A DNA stretch of 64,000 nt from NCBI RefSeq assembly GCF_902706035.1, contig NZ_CACSJA010000008.1, forward strand, positions 62,001 through 126,000, given 5' to 3'. This stretch comes from Pantoea sp. 18069. GTDB taxonomy: Bacteria > Pseudomonadota > Gammaproteobacteria > Burkholderiales > Burkholderiaceae_C. The position numbers and the translations under genes were made by a program. Within the stretch, counting starts at the first letter, position 1, and each line of letters starts with the position of its first letter. Of this stretch, positions 9,878 through 17,025 are shown in pieces. The notes below the pieces were generated by a model. The model was not told where the DNA came from. It searched no databases and saw only the letters and a list, made by a program, of their open reading frames with translations.

Positions 9878-10555
9878 ATGACTTCCGCTCCCGAACTTTC
9901 CATCGCCGCCACCAGCCTCAACGAACGCGTGGCCGACATGGTTAGACAAAAGATCGTCCAGGGGGAATTCGTGCCCGGGCAAAAGCTGTCCGAAGCCGCG
10001 TTGAGTGAAAGCCTGGACATTTCGCGCAACACGCTGCGCGAAGTGTTTCGCTCCCTGACCAAGGAAGGGCTGCTCAAGCACGCACCCAATCGCGGAGTCT
10101 TCGTCGCCACGCCCAGCATCGCCTCGATCATCGACATCTACCGCGTGCGCCGCATGATCGAGTGCCAGGCACTGGCCCAGGCCTACCCCTACCATCCCGC
10201 GAAGAAGCGCATGCGCCAGGCGGTCGACAAGGCCCAGGCCTGCCGTGATGCGGGCGACTGGCAGGGCGTGGGCACGGCGAACATGGACTTCCACATGGCG
10301 CTGGTCGGAATGGCCGACAGCGAACGCCTCAACAGCTTCTTTTCCCACCTGCTGGTCGAGCTGCGCCTGGCCTTCGGTCTGCTCAACGACCCGGAATTCC
10401 TGCACGCGCCCTATGTGGGCATGAACCAGCGCATCATGGAAATGGTCGAGGCCGACCAGATGGCCGAAGCGGCTGCGGCGCTCAATGAATACCTGGTGCA
10501 TTCGGAGCGCATCGTGCTGGCGGTATATGCGCGGCAGATTGCCCACGATGCATAA
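9878..10555 (+). CDS. GntR family regulator, FadR/FCD subgroup
   Basis: The 225-residue cytoplasmic regulator has an N-terminal winged helix (ERVADMVRQKIVQGEFVPGQ, then SEAALSESLDISRNTLREV at residues about 35-60) and a helical FCD ligand domain (ARG-rich RVRRMIECQALAQ, then NMDFHMALVGMADS). It is divergent from the 5-oxoproline operon and is the obvious candidate for its control; the ligand is unknown. I start at ATG 9878 (MTSAPELS); an upstream TTG at 9803 sits one base after GGGAGG, too close to serve, and adds unconserved sequence. Confidence 0.88.
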   Translation: MTSAPELSIAATSLNERVADMVRQKIVQGEFVPGQKLSEAALSESLDISRNTLREVFRSLTKEGLLKHAPNRGVFVATPSIASIIDIYRVRRMIECQALAQAYPYHPAKKRMRQAVDKAQACRDAGDWQGVGTANMDFHMALVGMADSERLNSFFSHLLVELRLAFGLLNDPEFLHAPYVGMNQRIMEMVEADQMAEAAAALNEYLVHSERIVLAVYARQIAHDA

Positions 10556-10563
10556 CGCTCAAT

Positions 10564-10590
10564 AAAAAAATCCATCCCTGGTGGGGATGG
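10564..10590 (-). terminator. Intrinsic terminator after the aceA-tail remnant
   Basis: On the minus strand a 7-bp stem CCATCCC/GGGATGG (10584-10590 with 10572-10578) is followed by A and seven T residues. It lies downstream of the aceA remnant and the Gre-like gene, and 9 bases past the converging gntR stop, so it may also slow gntR transcripts. Confidence 0.65.
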
Positions 10591-10635
10591 CTTTGAAGCT
10601 TGGGAGCTCCTGGCTGGAAGCTCCGCGGTCCAGGA

Positions 10636-10837
10636 TCAGTGGAACGGCTCTTCCTCGGTCGGGCCCGTCGGCGCCTTCACGCTCGGCGTACCGCCCTGGA
10701 TCACCGTGGCCCCATCGTCGAAGTAGCCCGCGCCCACTTCCTGCGGGTGCGACACGAAGGTGTAGCCCTTTTCACGCGCGGCGAAATCGGGTTCCTGGAC
10801 CAGGTTCACGTAGTGCTTCATGCCTTCGCCGTTGGCG
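10636..10837 (-). pseudogene. Duplicated 3' fragment of isocitrate lyase
   Basis: The minus strand encodes a 61-residue frame from [20 protein letters not shown] to TEEEPFH that copies the last 61 residues of AceA with nine substitutions and no indel. Nucleotide identity starts at the stop codon and runs into TTCGCCAACGGCGAAGGC before the ATG, then ends abruptly at 10837. The catalytic barrel is missing, so it cannot be an active lyase. Five of the nine changes are to proline, which suggests no constraint on folding. It lies on the other side of the Gre-like gene from intact aceA. Confidence 0.85.
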
Positions 10838-10878
10838 AAATGAAAGACTCATCAATTCAGCGTGAACTTGCTTGCGGC

Positions 10879-11361
10879 TTAATGAACCCGCAGCACCTCA
10901 AACTGCTGTCGGATTGGAGCGACCTGTATCGATACCTCATCACCCTCGCACTTGCCCAGCATGGCCCTGCCCAAGGGGGCTTCGCTGCTGATGACCTGAA
11001 CGAGTTCAGCGCCGTTGACCAACTTCATGCTGCCCCCATCCGGGCCGAGAAAGATCTGTTGCTGCCTGTCGTCGGAATCCACCAGGCAGACCAGCGCGCC
11101 GAGCTGTATACCTTTGCTGGCGTTGTAGGGGCGCGGAGAGAACTGGCGCCAATTGGCCATCGCCTGACGGATGGCTTCGGCGCGACGAGCCTGGCCTGTT
11201 GCCAGGTAGGCGGCTTCGAGACCCAATGTGTCGTATTTGTTTTCGGCGATGTTTTCTTCGTGAGTCGCCGCTTCATGGGCCGCCCGCGCTGCCTGCTCGG
11301 CTTGCAGCAGGTCCTCGGCGAGCCGTTCCAGCACCTGCTGCTGCAGCAACAATTTATCCAT
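10879..11361 (-). CDS. GreA/GreB-type transcription factor homologue
   Basis: The 160-residue protein begins MDKLLLQQQVLERLAEDLLQ with a glutamine- and alanine-rich helical region (residues 1-75, probable coiled coil) and ends with the Gre C-terminal FKBP-like domain (LVDSDDRQQQIFLGP, then SSEAPLGRAMLGKCEGDEV). Gre factors rescue backtracked RNA polymerase. The sequence departs from housekeeping GreA, so it is probably an accessory paralogue that may bind polymerase without cleavage activity. ATG 11359-11361 is taken as start; no clear Shine-Dalgarno is seen, and an upstream TTG next to a 13-base G/C run is an alternative. Confidence 0.75.
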   Translation of the reverse strand: MDKLLLQQQVLERLAEDLLQAEQAARAAHEAATHEENIAENKYDTLGLEAAYLATGQARRAEAIRQAMANWRQFSPRPYNASKGIQLGALVCLVDSDDRQQQIFLGPDGGSMKLVNGAELVQVISSEAPLGRAMLGKCEGDEVSIQVAPIRQQFEVLRVH

Positions 11362-11387
11362 AATGAAAGCTAGGCATGTCAACAAGT

Positions 11388-11400
11388 GGGGGGGGGGGGG
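11388..11400. repeat. Homopolymer tract of 13 G (13 C on the minus strand)
   Basis: Thirteen consecutive G residues lie 26 bases upstream of the Gre-like start, in its 5' untranslated region or promoter. Tracts of this length slip readily and can switch gene expression; they are also error-prone in sequencing. Confidence 0.9.
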
Positions 11401-11528
11401 AAGGTCTTGATTATGAAGGGCTGCGACGCTCCTGTTGGCTACAGGTTAACTTCAGCTATGGGTCGAAACGAGACTTCCACACGCCGGAAGCGGATTTCCA
11501 CACCAGCCCGAATCCCGTCTCACAACGC

Positions 11529-11565
11529 AAAAACCACCTGACACCAACGGCATCAAGTGGTTTTT
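11529..11565 (-). terminator. aceA terminator
   Basis: On the minus strand the arms AAAAACCAC and GTGGTTTTT (11557-11565 with 11529-11537) flank a 19-base loop region; the stem ends in a T-run. It lies 50 bases after the aceA stop. Confidence 0.7.
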
Positions 11566-11614
11566 CAGCCTGCCCTGCCCCGGCGCCCTCGCGAACGCCA
11601 GGGGCTGGCGAAGA

Positions 11615-12946
11615 TCAGTGGAACTGCTCTTCTTCGGTCGAGCCCGTCAGCGCCTTGACGCTCGAGGTGCCGCCCTGGATCACCGTGGTCACGTCGTCGA
11701 AGTAGCCCGCGCCCACTTCCTGCTGGTGCGACACGAAGGTGTAGCCCTTTTCACGTGCGGCGAACTCGGGTTCCTGGACCATGTTGACGTAGTGCTTCAT
11801 GCCTTCGCCGTTGGCGTAGGCGTGTGCGAACTGGAAGGTGTTGAACCAGTTGATGTGGATGCCGGCCAGCGTGATGAACTGGTACTTGTAGCCCAGCGCC
11901 GAGAGTTCGTCCTGGAACGAGGCGATGGCCTTGTCGTCGAGGTTCTTCTTCCAGTTGAACGACGGCGAGCAGTTGTAGCTCAGCAGCTTGCCCGGGCAGG
12001 CGGCCAGCACGGCCTGGGCGAACTCACGCGCAAAGCCCAGGTCGGGCGTGCCGGTTTCGCACCACACCAGGTCGGCGTACGGAGCGTAGGCCACGCCGCG
12101 GCTGATGGCCTGCTCCAGGCCGTTCTTGACGCGGTAGAAACCTTCCTGGGTGCGCTCGCCGGTCAGGAACGGCTTGTCGTTGGCGTCATGGTCGGAAGTG
12201 ATCAGGTTCGCGGCTTCGGCATCGGTGCGCGCCAGGATCAGCGTGGGCACACCCATCACGTCGGCCGCAAAGCGCGCGGAAACCAGCTTTTCAACCGCTT
12301 CCTTGGTCGGCACCAGCACCTTGCCACCCATGTGGCCGCACTTCTTCACGGCCGCGAGCTGGTCTTCGAAGTGCACGCCCGCCGCGCCGGCGGAGATCAT
12401 GTTCTTCATCAGCTCGAAGGCATTGAGCACGCCGCCAAAACCGGCTTCGGCATCGGCCACGATGGGCAGGAAGTAATCGATGAACTCGGCGTCGCCGGGG
12501 TTCAGGCCGCGGCCCCACTGGATTTCATCGGCACGCTTGAATGTGTTGTTGATGCGGCGAACCATGGTGGGCACCGAGTCGTAGGCATACAGCGACTGGT
12601 CGGGGTACATGGTTTCGGAGCTGTTGCCGTCGGCGGCAACTTGCCAGCCCGACAGGTACACGGCTTCGAGGCCGGCCTTGGCCTGCTGCATCGCCTGGCC
12701 TGCGGAAATCGCGCCGAAGGCGTTCACATAGCCTTTCTTCGCGCCGCCGTTGACCTTCTGCCAGAGCTTCTCGGCGCCGCGCTGGGCCAGCGTGTGCTCG
12801 GGCTGCAGGCTGCCGCGCAGACGCACCACGTCGGCGGCCGAATAACCGCGCTTGATACCCTTCCAGCGGGGGTTTTGCGCCCAGTCCTTCTCAAGTGCGG
12901 CGATTTGCTGTTCACGGCTCAGTTGTTGCGTCAGCGATTGGGGCAT
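11615..12946 (-). CDS. aceA: Isocitrate lyase
   Basis: The 443-residue enzyme splits isocitrate to succinate and glyoxylate, the first step of the glyoxylate bypass. The catalytic loop [18 protein letters not shown] contains the KKCGH active-site motif, and [12 protein letters not shown] is the second signature. Start [13 protein letters not shown] is supported by GGAG eight bases upstream. The gene stands alone on the minus strand. A long AT-rich upstream region with palindromes (13052-13063 and 13164-13180) suggests carbon-source control. Its 3' end is partially duplicated at 10636-10837. Confidence 0.97.
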   Translation of the reverse strand: MPQSLTQQLSREQQIAALEKDWAQNPRWKGIKRGYSAADVVRLRGSLQPEHTLAQRGAEKLWQKVNGGAKKGYVNAFGAISAGQAMQQAKAGLEAVYLSGWQVAADGNSSETMYPDQSLYAYDSVPTMVRRINNTFKRADEIQWGRGLNPGDAEFIDYFLPIVADAEAGFGGVLNAFELMKNMISAGAAGVHFEDQLAAVKKCGHMGGKVLVPTKEAVEKLVSARFAADVMGVPTLILARTDAEAANLITSDHDANDKPFLTGERTQEGFYRVKNGLEQAISRGVAYAPYADLVWCETGTPDLGFAREFAQAVLAACPGKLLSYNCSPSFNWKKNLDDKAIASFQDELSALGYKYQFITLAGIHINWFNTFQFAHAYANGEGMKHYVNMVQEPEFAAREKGYTFVSHQQEVGAGYFDDVTTVIQGGTSSVKALTGSTEEEQFH

Positions 12947-13051
12947 GTTGTTTCTCCAAGGACTCAAGGTTGATGAACTTTCGCGGCGGCATTTCTGCTG
13001 CCCATGGAGACTACTGTAAATTTATTTCGGAAAAAAAGCTTGAGTCTTATG

Positions 13052-13180
13052 TCTTATATAAGAGATAAGACACCTATATAAATCAACCACTTGCAATCAT
13101 TTTCCGCATTGCGAAATGACATTTCTCGTATTGATATTTTTTGGTGCGTTGCAGCATTTTGAATTTTCACATTATGAAAA
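13052..13180. promoter_or_regulatory. AT-rich upstream region of aceA with palindromes
   Basis: Two palindromes stand out: TCTTATATAAGA (13052-13063, perfect, inside a wider GTCTTA...TAAGAC repeat) and TTTTCA-N5-TGAAAA (13164-13180). They lie 106-234 bases upstream of the aceA start in DNA far more AT-rich than its surroundings. They are plausible operators for a glyoxylate-pathway regulator; none can be named. Confidence 0.4.
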
Positions 13181-13301
13181 CGACATTTCAGCAGGCAAAA
13201 TCTGGGGCTCTTCCACGGCCGCAGCATTTGAAACCGGCGCGGATTTCTGAAGCGCTGAAGGCCACACGGGGCAGAGCAACGGATCCGGCCATTCTTGGAC
13301 G

Positions 13302-13653
13302 GGCTCAGGACGCTCAAGAAACAGCTTTTTTCCCCAAATAAATCGATGACTTAGAAAGTGACCGATTGGGGCAAACAGCGGCGAGATTGGTAAAAACCGT
13401 TCGTGGTGAGCTTCGCTAGGCGCGCCCGTCGAACCATGAACGGCCCGTCCTCATGATTTGAGCGCAGGCCGTTCACCCTTCGACGCGGCCGGCCAAGCAG
13501 GCTCAGGGCGAACGGGGATTGTCAAGTCCGCTGTTTCTTTTAAATGCATTACGAGACCTCGGCTTGCTTACCTCGCTCAGGACTCTCAAGAAACTGATTT
13601 CCCCAAACAAATCAATAACTTAGCAGCGATCCGATTTGTGCAAGCAGCGATCG
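13302..13653. repeat. Imperfect direct repeat pair in the aceA-ldt spacer
   Basis: Bases about 13302-13383 and 13573-13653 share a pattern (CTCAGGAC-CTCAAGAAAC, then CCCCAAA-AAATC-AT-ACTTAG, then GCAA-CAGCG). The spacer between aceA and the L,D-transpeptidase gene (12947-13746) shows no convincing gene. It holds these repeats and two REP-like elements. Confidence 0.55.
13469..13515. repeat. REP-like inverted repeat, copy 1
   Basis: CCGTTCACCC...GGGCGAACGG form an inverted repeat containing the CCCTTCGAC and CTCAGGGCGAAC words. The same words recur at 13689 and 39779, so this is a dispersed repeat family typical of Comamonadaceae intergenic DNA. Confidence 0.6.
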
Positions 13654-13688
13654 CAAAGTCATGATTTGTCGAAAAAGAATAGCTAATG

Positions 13689-13735
13689 GCCGTTCGCCCT
13701 GAGCGAGGTAGGCGAGACTCGTCTCGCTTGAACCG
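13689..13735. repeat. REP-like inverted repeat, copy 2
   Basis: Begins CCGTTCGCCCTGAGCGAGGT and contains the inner palindrome GGCGAGACTCGTCTCGC. It lies just past the stop of the minus-strand L,D-transpeptidase gene and may act in 3'-end formation. Confidence 0.5.
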
Positions 13736-13746
13736 AAGACCCGCGC

Positions 13747-15147
13747 TCAGCTGCGGATCTCTTCGGAAAGCACTTCCCAGCGATCGCCCAGCCGGCGCCA
13801 GTACTGCCGCAAGGGCAAGCTCTTGCCCGCCTTGCGGCTGCCTATCTGCATGTCCACGATGCGAATCTCGCCTTGCGGATCCTTCCATGCATAGACCGAC
13901 AGATCTTGCACGCCAATATCGGAGAAGCGGAAGAACTCCGTGAGGCGGGCCCTGGGAACCTGCTGCGCCGCAGGCTCTTGCCCATACATTTTCGCGAGAA
14001 GGCCCGGGTCGGCGCTTTTCCAGGCCTGCTGCCAGTTATCCAAGACGCGCACGAAGGCATCGGCGGTCCTGGCCTGGGAACGGTCCGACGGCCCGGTCCA
14101 CTCCAGCTTGTCGCGCATCAGTACCGGCGTCTGGCGATCGAGCGTCTTCATCAGCAAGATCAGATCGGGATTGGCCAGAACGATGCAGCCGTCGCTGGCC
14201 TCGGGAAGGCGCGCGAACTGGTCCGGCGGAGATCCGTGCAGCCAGATGCCATCGCCCGAACGGTCCACGGCCTTGTCCCAGTCATTGGGGTAGTTGAGCG
14301 TGAGCGCGCCCTTGCCGTAGAACTCGGGCAGTCGCGCACCCGGAATCTGGCGGCCGATGAAGTAGACGCCCTGGGGCGTGCGCTGATCGCCTTCCAGCGA
14401 CTTGCCCATGCCGAACTTGCCGATCGAGACATAGAAATCACCGATCAGGCGCAGCTTGCCCTTCTCGTTGCGAAACAGGTACAGCCTGGATTTGCTTGCA
14501 TCGATCGCCACGGCATGGCGAACCGAAGCGCCCAGTTGCTGGAACTCGCGCGGCACGCTGCCCGCGGCCAGCACGGCACCCGCGCCATGGACGCGGCGCT
14601 GGAGTTCCTTTTGCAGGCCATGCGCCTGTTCCTGCAATTCCAGCGGCGCAGCCGGCGTCGCCTTGGGATCGGCGGATACATGCTTGACCAGCAGTTGCGT
14701 GACTTCGGACGTGGGCGCGTTCGCCCATCCGGTCATGCGGCCGGTCTTGAAGCGCAGCAGATCGGCATAGACCAGCTGGGCCGCACGGAAATTGGGAACA
14801 TCGGCCGTGAGCTGGGCCGCAGCACGCAAGGCCGCATCCAGCTCCTGGCGCTTGACCAGGTCGATGACGTCGAGCAGGCGCGCTTCCGCCGTATTGGCCA
14901 CCACGGGCTTTGCAGCAGCGCCTGCGGCCACTGCGCCGGCCGCACCCGCTGCACCTGCTGCGGCAGACGCCTTGGCCCGGCTCGCCGATTTTGGCGCGGA
15001 CGCAACCGCGCGCTTGGCAGGCTTGACCTGCTTGGCGACCGACTTCGACTTCTCCTGGCGCACCTGGGCATGGGCGGTCGAGATATATGCCGCACCACTG
15101 CCCATCACGCACAGCACAAGCAGCGCTCGACAAAGCGACCTTCTCAT
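13747..15147 (-). CDS. L,D-transpeptidase (YkuD domain) with C-terminal NTF2-like domain
   Basis: The 466-residue protein has a signal peptide (MRRSLCRALLVLCVMGSGAA), a Lys/Ala-rich linker to about residue 100, and a helical region. The YkuD domain has histidine in WLHGSPPDQF and catalytic cysteine in EASDGCIVLANP. The last 100 residues form an NTF2-like fold (VLDNWQQAWKSADPGLLAKMY, then RRLGDRWEVLSEE). It should act in the periplasm, forming 3-3 peptidoglycan cross-links or attaching proteins. Start ATG 15145-15147 is preferred to an upstream TTG. The neighbouring TPR gene, 62 bases upstream on the same strand, carries the same C-terminal domain, so they are likely partners. Confidence 0.88.
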   Translation of the reverse strand: MRRSLCRALLVLCVMGSGAAYISTAHAQVRQEKSKSVAKQVKPAKRAVASAPKSASRAKASAAAGAAGAAGAVAAGAAAKPVVANTAEARLLDVIDLVKRQELDAALRAAAQLTADVPNFRAAQLVYADLLRFKTGRMTGWANAPTSEVTQLLVKHVSADPKATPAAPLELQEQAHGLQKELQRRVHGAGAVLAAGSVPREFQQLGASVRHAVAIDASKSRLYLFRNEKGKLRLIGDFYVSIGKFGMGKSLEGDQRTPQGVYFIGRQIPGARLPEFYGKGALTLNYPNDWDKAVDRSGDGIWLHGSPPDQFARLPEASDGCIVLANPDLILLMKTLDRQTPVLMRDKLEWTGPSDRSQARTADAFVRVLDNWQQAWKSADPGLLAKMYGQEPAAQQVPRARLTEFFRFSDIGVQDLSVYAWKDPQGEIRIVDMQIGSRKAGKSLPLRQYWRRLGDRWEVLSEEIRS

Positions 15148-15209
15148 CAATATTCCCGACAATTATCTTCTACTGGCGATGCGCACGGAGGCAAGGAAAA
15201 GGACCGGTC

Positions 15210-16529
15210 TCAACCGCCCGTGCTTTCACGCACGATGCGCCAGTTGCCGCCCTCGTTGCGCATGGCCAGGGTTTTTCGCGTGGTGGTGTTCAGGCTGCCG
15301 GCTACGTAGTTCTGGCGGAACCTGGCCGTGGCCTGGTCGCCATTGACGGACACCTGGATGTTTTGCAGCGTGATCGAGATACCGCTCTTGCCGACAATGC
15401 GGATGCGGCGCGCTTCCTTCCATTGGGCCAGGCTGGCGCCATTGCCCGGCACGAACTTCTCGCTGTAGGCATCGAGATAGCCCGGCATGTCCTGCTTCTC
15501 CCAGGCGGTTACCCAGGCCTTGACTGCGGACTCGACTTCGGCCGCAGACTGTGCGACTGCCGGCTTGGGTTCGGCGGCAGGTGACGCTGTCGGCTCGGCG
15601 GCCACAGCAGGCTTGGCGGGCGATGCCAGCGCTGCGGCGGCCGATGCCGCGGCGGTCGATACCGCGGCAGCCGACGCTGCGGCGGCCGGCGCTGCTGCGG
15701 GCGCTGCCGGCGCTGCGGGCGCGGCAGCCACAGCGGCAGGGGCCACCACGGCAGCAGGCGCTGTCGGTGGTGTAGCGGTCTTGGCGACGGCTTTCGCTTC
15801 CGCCTTGGGCAAGGGCCTGGTTTCGACCACCGGTGCGGGCGTGGTCTGCGCCTTCACCTCCGGCTTGACCTCGACCTTGGGCACCACCGGCGGCTTCGCC
15901 GGCGCTGCGGGCGCCGCGACGGCACTCGTGCTCGCCTGCGCCACCACGGTCTTGGCCGGGCCCTGTGCCGCGGGGACCAATTGCGTGATCAATGCCAGCT
16001 TGGCTGGGATGGTCTGGCGCGAACTGTCCAGTTGCAAGGCCTTGGAATAGGCTTCGCTGGCCATGCGCGCATACAGGTCGCCCAGGTTCTCATGGGCAGT
16101 CGTGTAGCTGGGATTGGTGCGAATGGCTTGCTCCAGCGCTTCCGCTGCCTTGCGCTCCTGGCCATCCGCCGCGTACAGCACGGCCAGATTGTTGTAGGGC
16201 TCGGGCATGCTCGGGTACTCCCGAACCAGCGAAGAGAAAATCCTGATGGCCTGCGCGTTCTGCTTTTGCTCGGTCGCAATCACTCCACGCACGAAACGCA
16301 TTTCGACATCGCCGGGGTTCTGCTTGAGATAGCTGTCGGCCTGTATTGCGGCCTGCTTGGCATTGCCCTGGTCCAGCAGCTTCGTGACTTCATCCACGGC
16401 GCGCGAAGCCTGCACGGGCATGCTGCCAAGACTCAGGCCCCAGCCCAGCAGCACAGCGAGCATGGGCCTTGAAAAGCGCGACGGGACAGCACTGCGCTTA
16501 CGCAACATAACCGGGGATGCAATCTGCAT
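15210..16529 (-). CDS. Exported TPR protein with Ala/Pro-rich linker and NTF2-like domain
   Basis: The 439-residue protein begins with a signal sequence (around MLAVLLGWGLSLGSMPVQAS), followed by TPR-like helices to about residue 190 (motifs EPYNNLAVLYAADGQERKAA and TAHENLGDLYARMASEAY). A low-complexity Ala/Pro/Val linker spans about residues 190-330, then comes an NTF2-like domain (VESAVKAWVTAWEKQDMPGY ... GNWRIVRES). The same terminal domain ends the L,D-transpeptidase encoded 62 bases downstream, which points to joint work at the cell wall. The exact role is unknown. It is divergent from the adhesin gene, with a 496-base spacer. Confidence 0.8.
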   Translation of the reverse strand: MQIASPVMLRKRSAVPSRFSRPMLAVLLGWGLSLGSMPVQASRAVDEVTKLLDQGNAKQAAIQADSYLKQNPGDVEMRFVRGVIATEQKQNAQAIRIFSSLVREYPSMPEPYNNLAVLYAADGQERKAAEALEQAIRTNPSYTTAHENLGDLYARMASEAYSKALQLDSSRQTIPAKLALITQLVPAAQGPAKTVVAQASTSAVAAPAAPAKPPVVPKVEVKPEVKAQTTPAPVVETRPLPKAEAKAVAKTATPPTAPAAVVAPAAVAAAPAAPAAPAAAPAAAASAAAVSTAAASAAAALASPAKPAVAAEPTASPAAEPKPAVAQSAAEVESAVKAWVTAWEKQDMPGYLDAYSEKFVPGNGASLAQWKEARRIRIVGKSGISITLQNIQVSVNGDQATARFRQNYVAGSLNTTTRKTLAMRNEGGNWRIVRESTGG

Positions 16530-16789
16530 ATGGCGCTCTTCTCTCTACGCAATGAATGGGAGGGGAAATGGGATGGGGCTTGTCGCTCATGCCAGGTCAG
16601 CGCAGCCGCCTGAGCACGCAGCCAAACCCTTTTAATTGTATACGCGCTCCATCCCGCCAGCACCTGCCAAGGGCGTATCCAGCGACGTGCAACCGCCTTG
16701 AAAGCGAAGTCGGCGGCAAAGCGATCGATGCGTGCGCCCGAAGTGCAGCCCACGGCTGCGAAAACGATACGCCACAAACACCGAACGTT

Positions 16790-16837
16790 ACGGAACACAC
16801 GACGTAACACATACCGGAACACGCGCCGAAACACGCT
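16790..16837. repeat. Four tandem 12-bp repeats upstream of the adhesin gene
   Basis: Units ACGGAACACACG, ACGTAACACATA, CCGGAACACGCG and CCGAAACACGCT follow each other without gaps (consensus MCGNAACACRYR). They lie about 100 bases upstream of the sigma-54 promoter at 16933, the usual place for enhancer sites bound by sigma-54 activators. Confidence 0.65.
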
Positions 16838-16932
16838 TGCACTCCACTGCCAATTCTTGGAAACACCCAGAAAACACCAATTAAATCAACCACTTGCGAA
16901 TATCTCAAGGATTGAACAGATAGGGACGGCCG

Positions 16933-16949
16933 TTGGCACGCATATTGCA
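16933..16949 (+). promoter_or_regulatory. Sigma-54 promoter of the repeat-protein gene
   Basis: TTGGCACG-N4-TTGCA matches the -24/-12 consensus (YTGGCACG-N4-TTGCW) in full, with the required GG-N10-GC spacing. Transcription would start near 16960, giving a 5' leader of about 65 bases before ATG 17026. No other consensus -24/-12 element was found in the intergenic regions I inspected. Confidence 0.8.
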
Positions 16950-17025
16950 AAAAACCTTCCAGACGAGCTTTATGGCCCGCGACCTTGCCGACCGCTTGAA
17001 CGATCAACCCATCTGGAAAGAGCAT

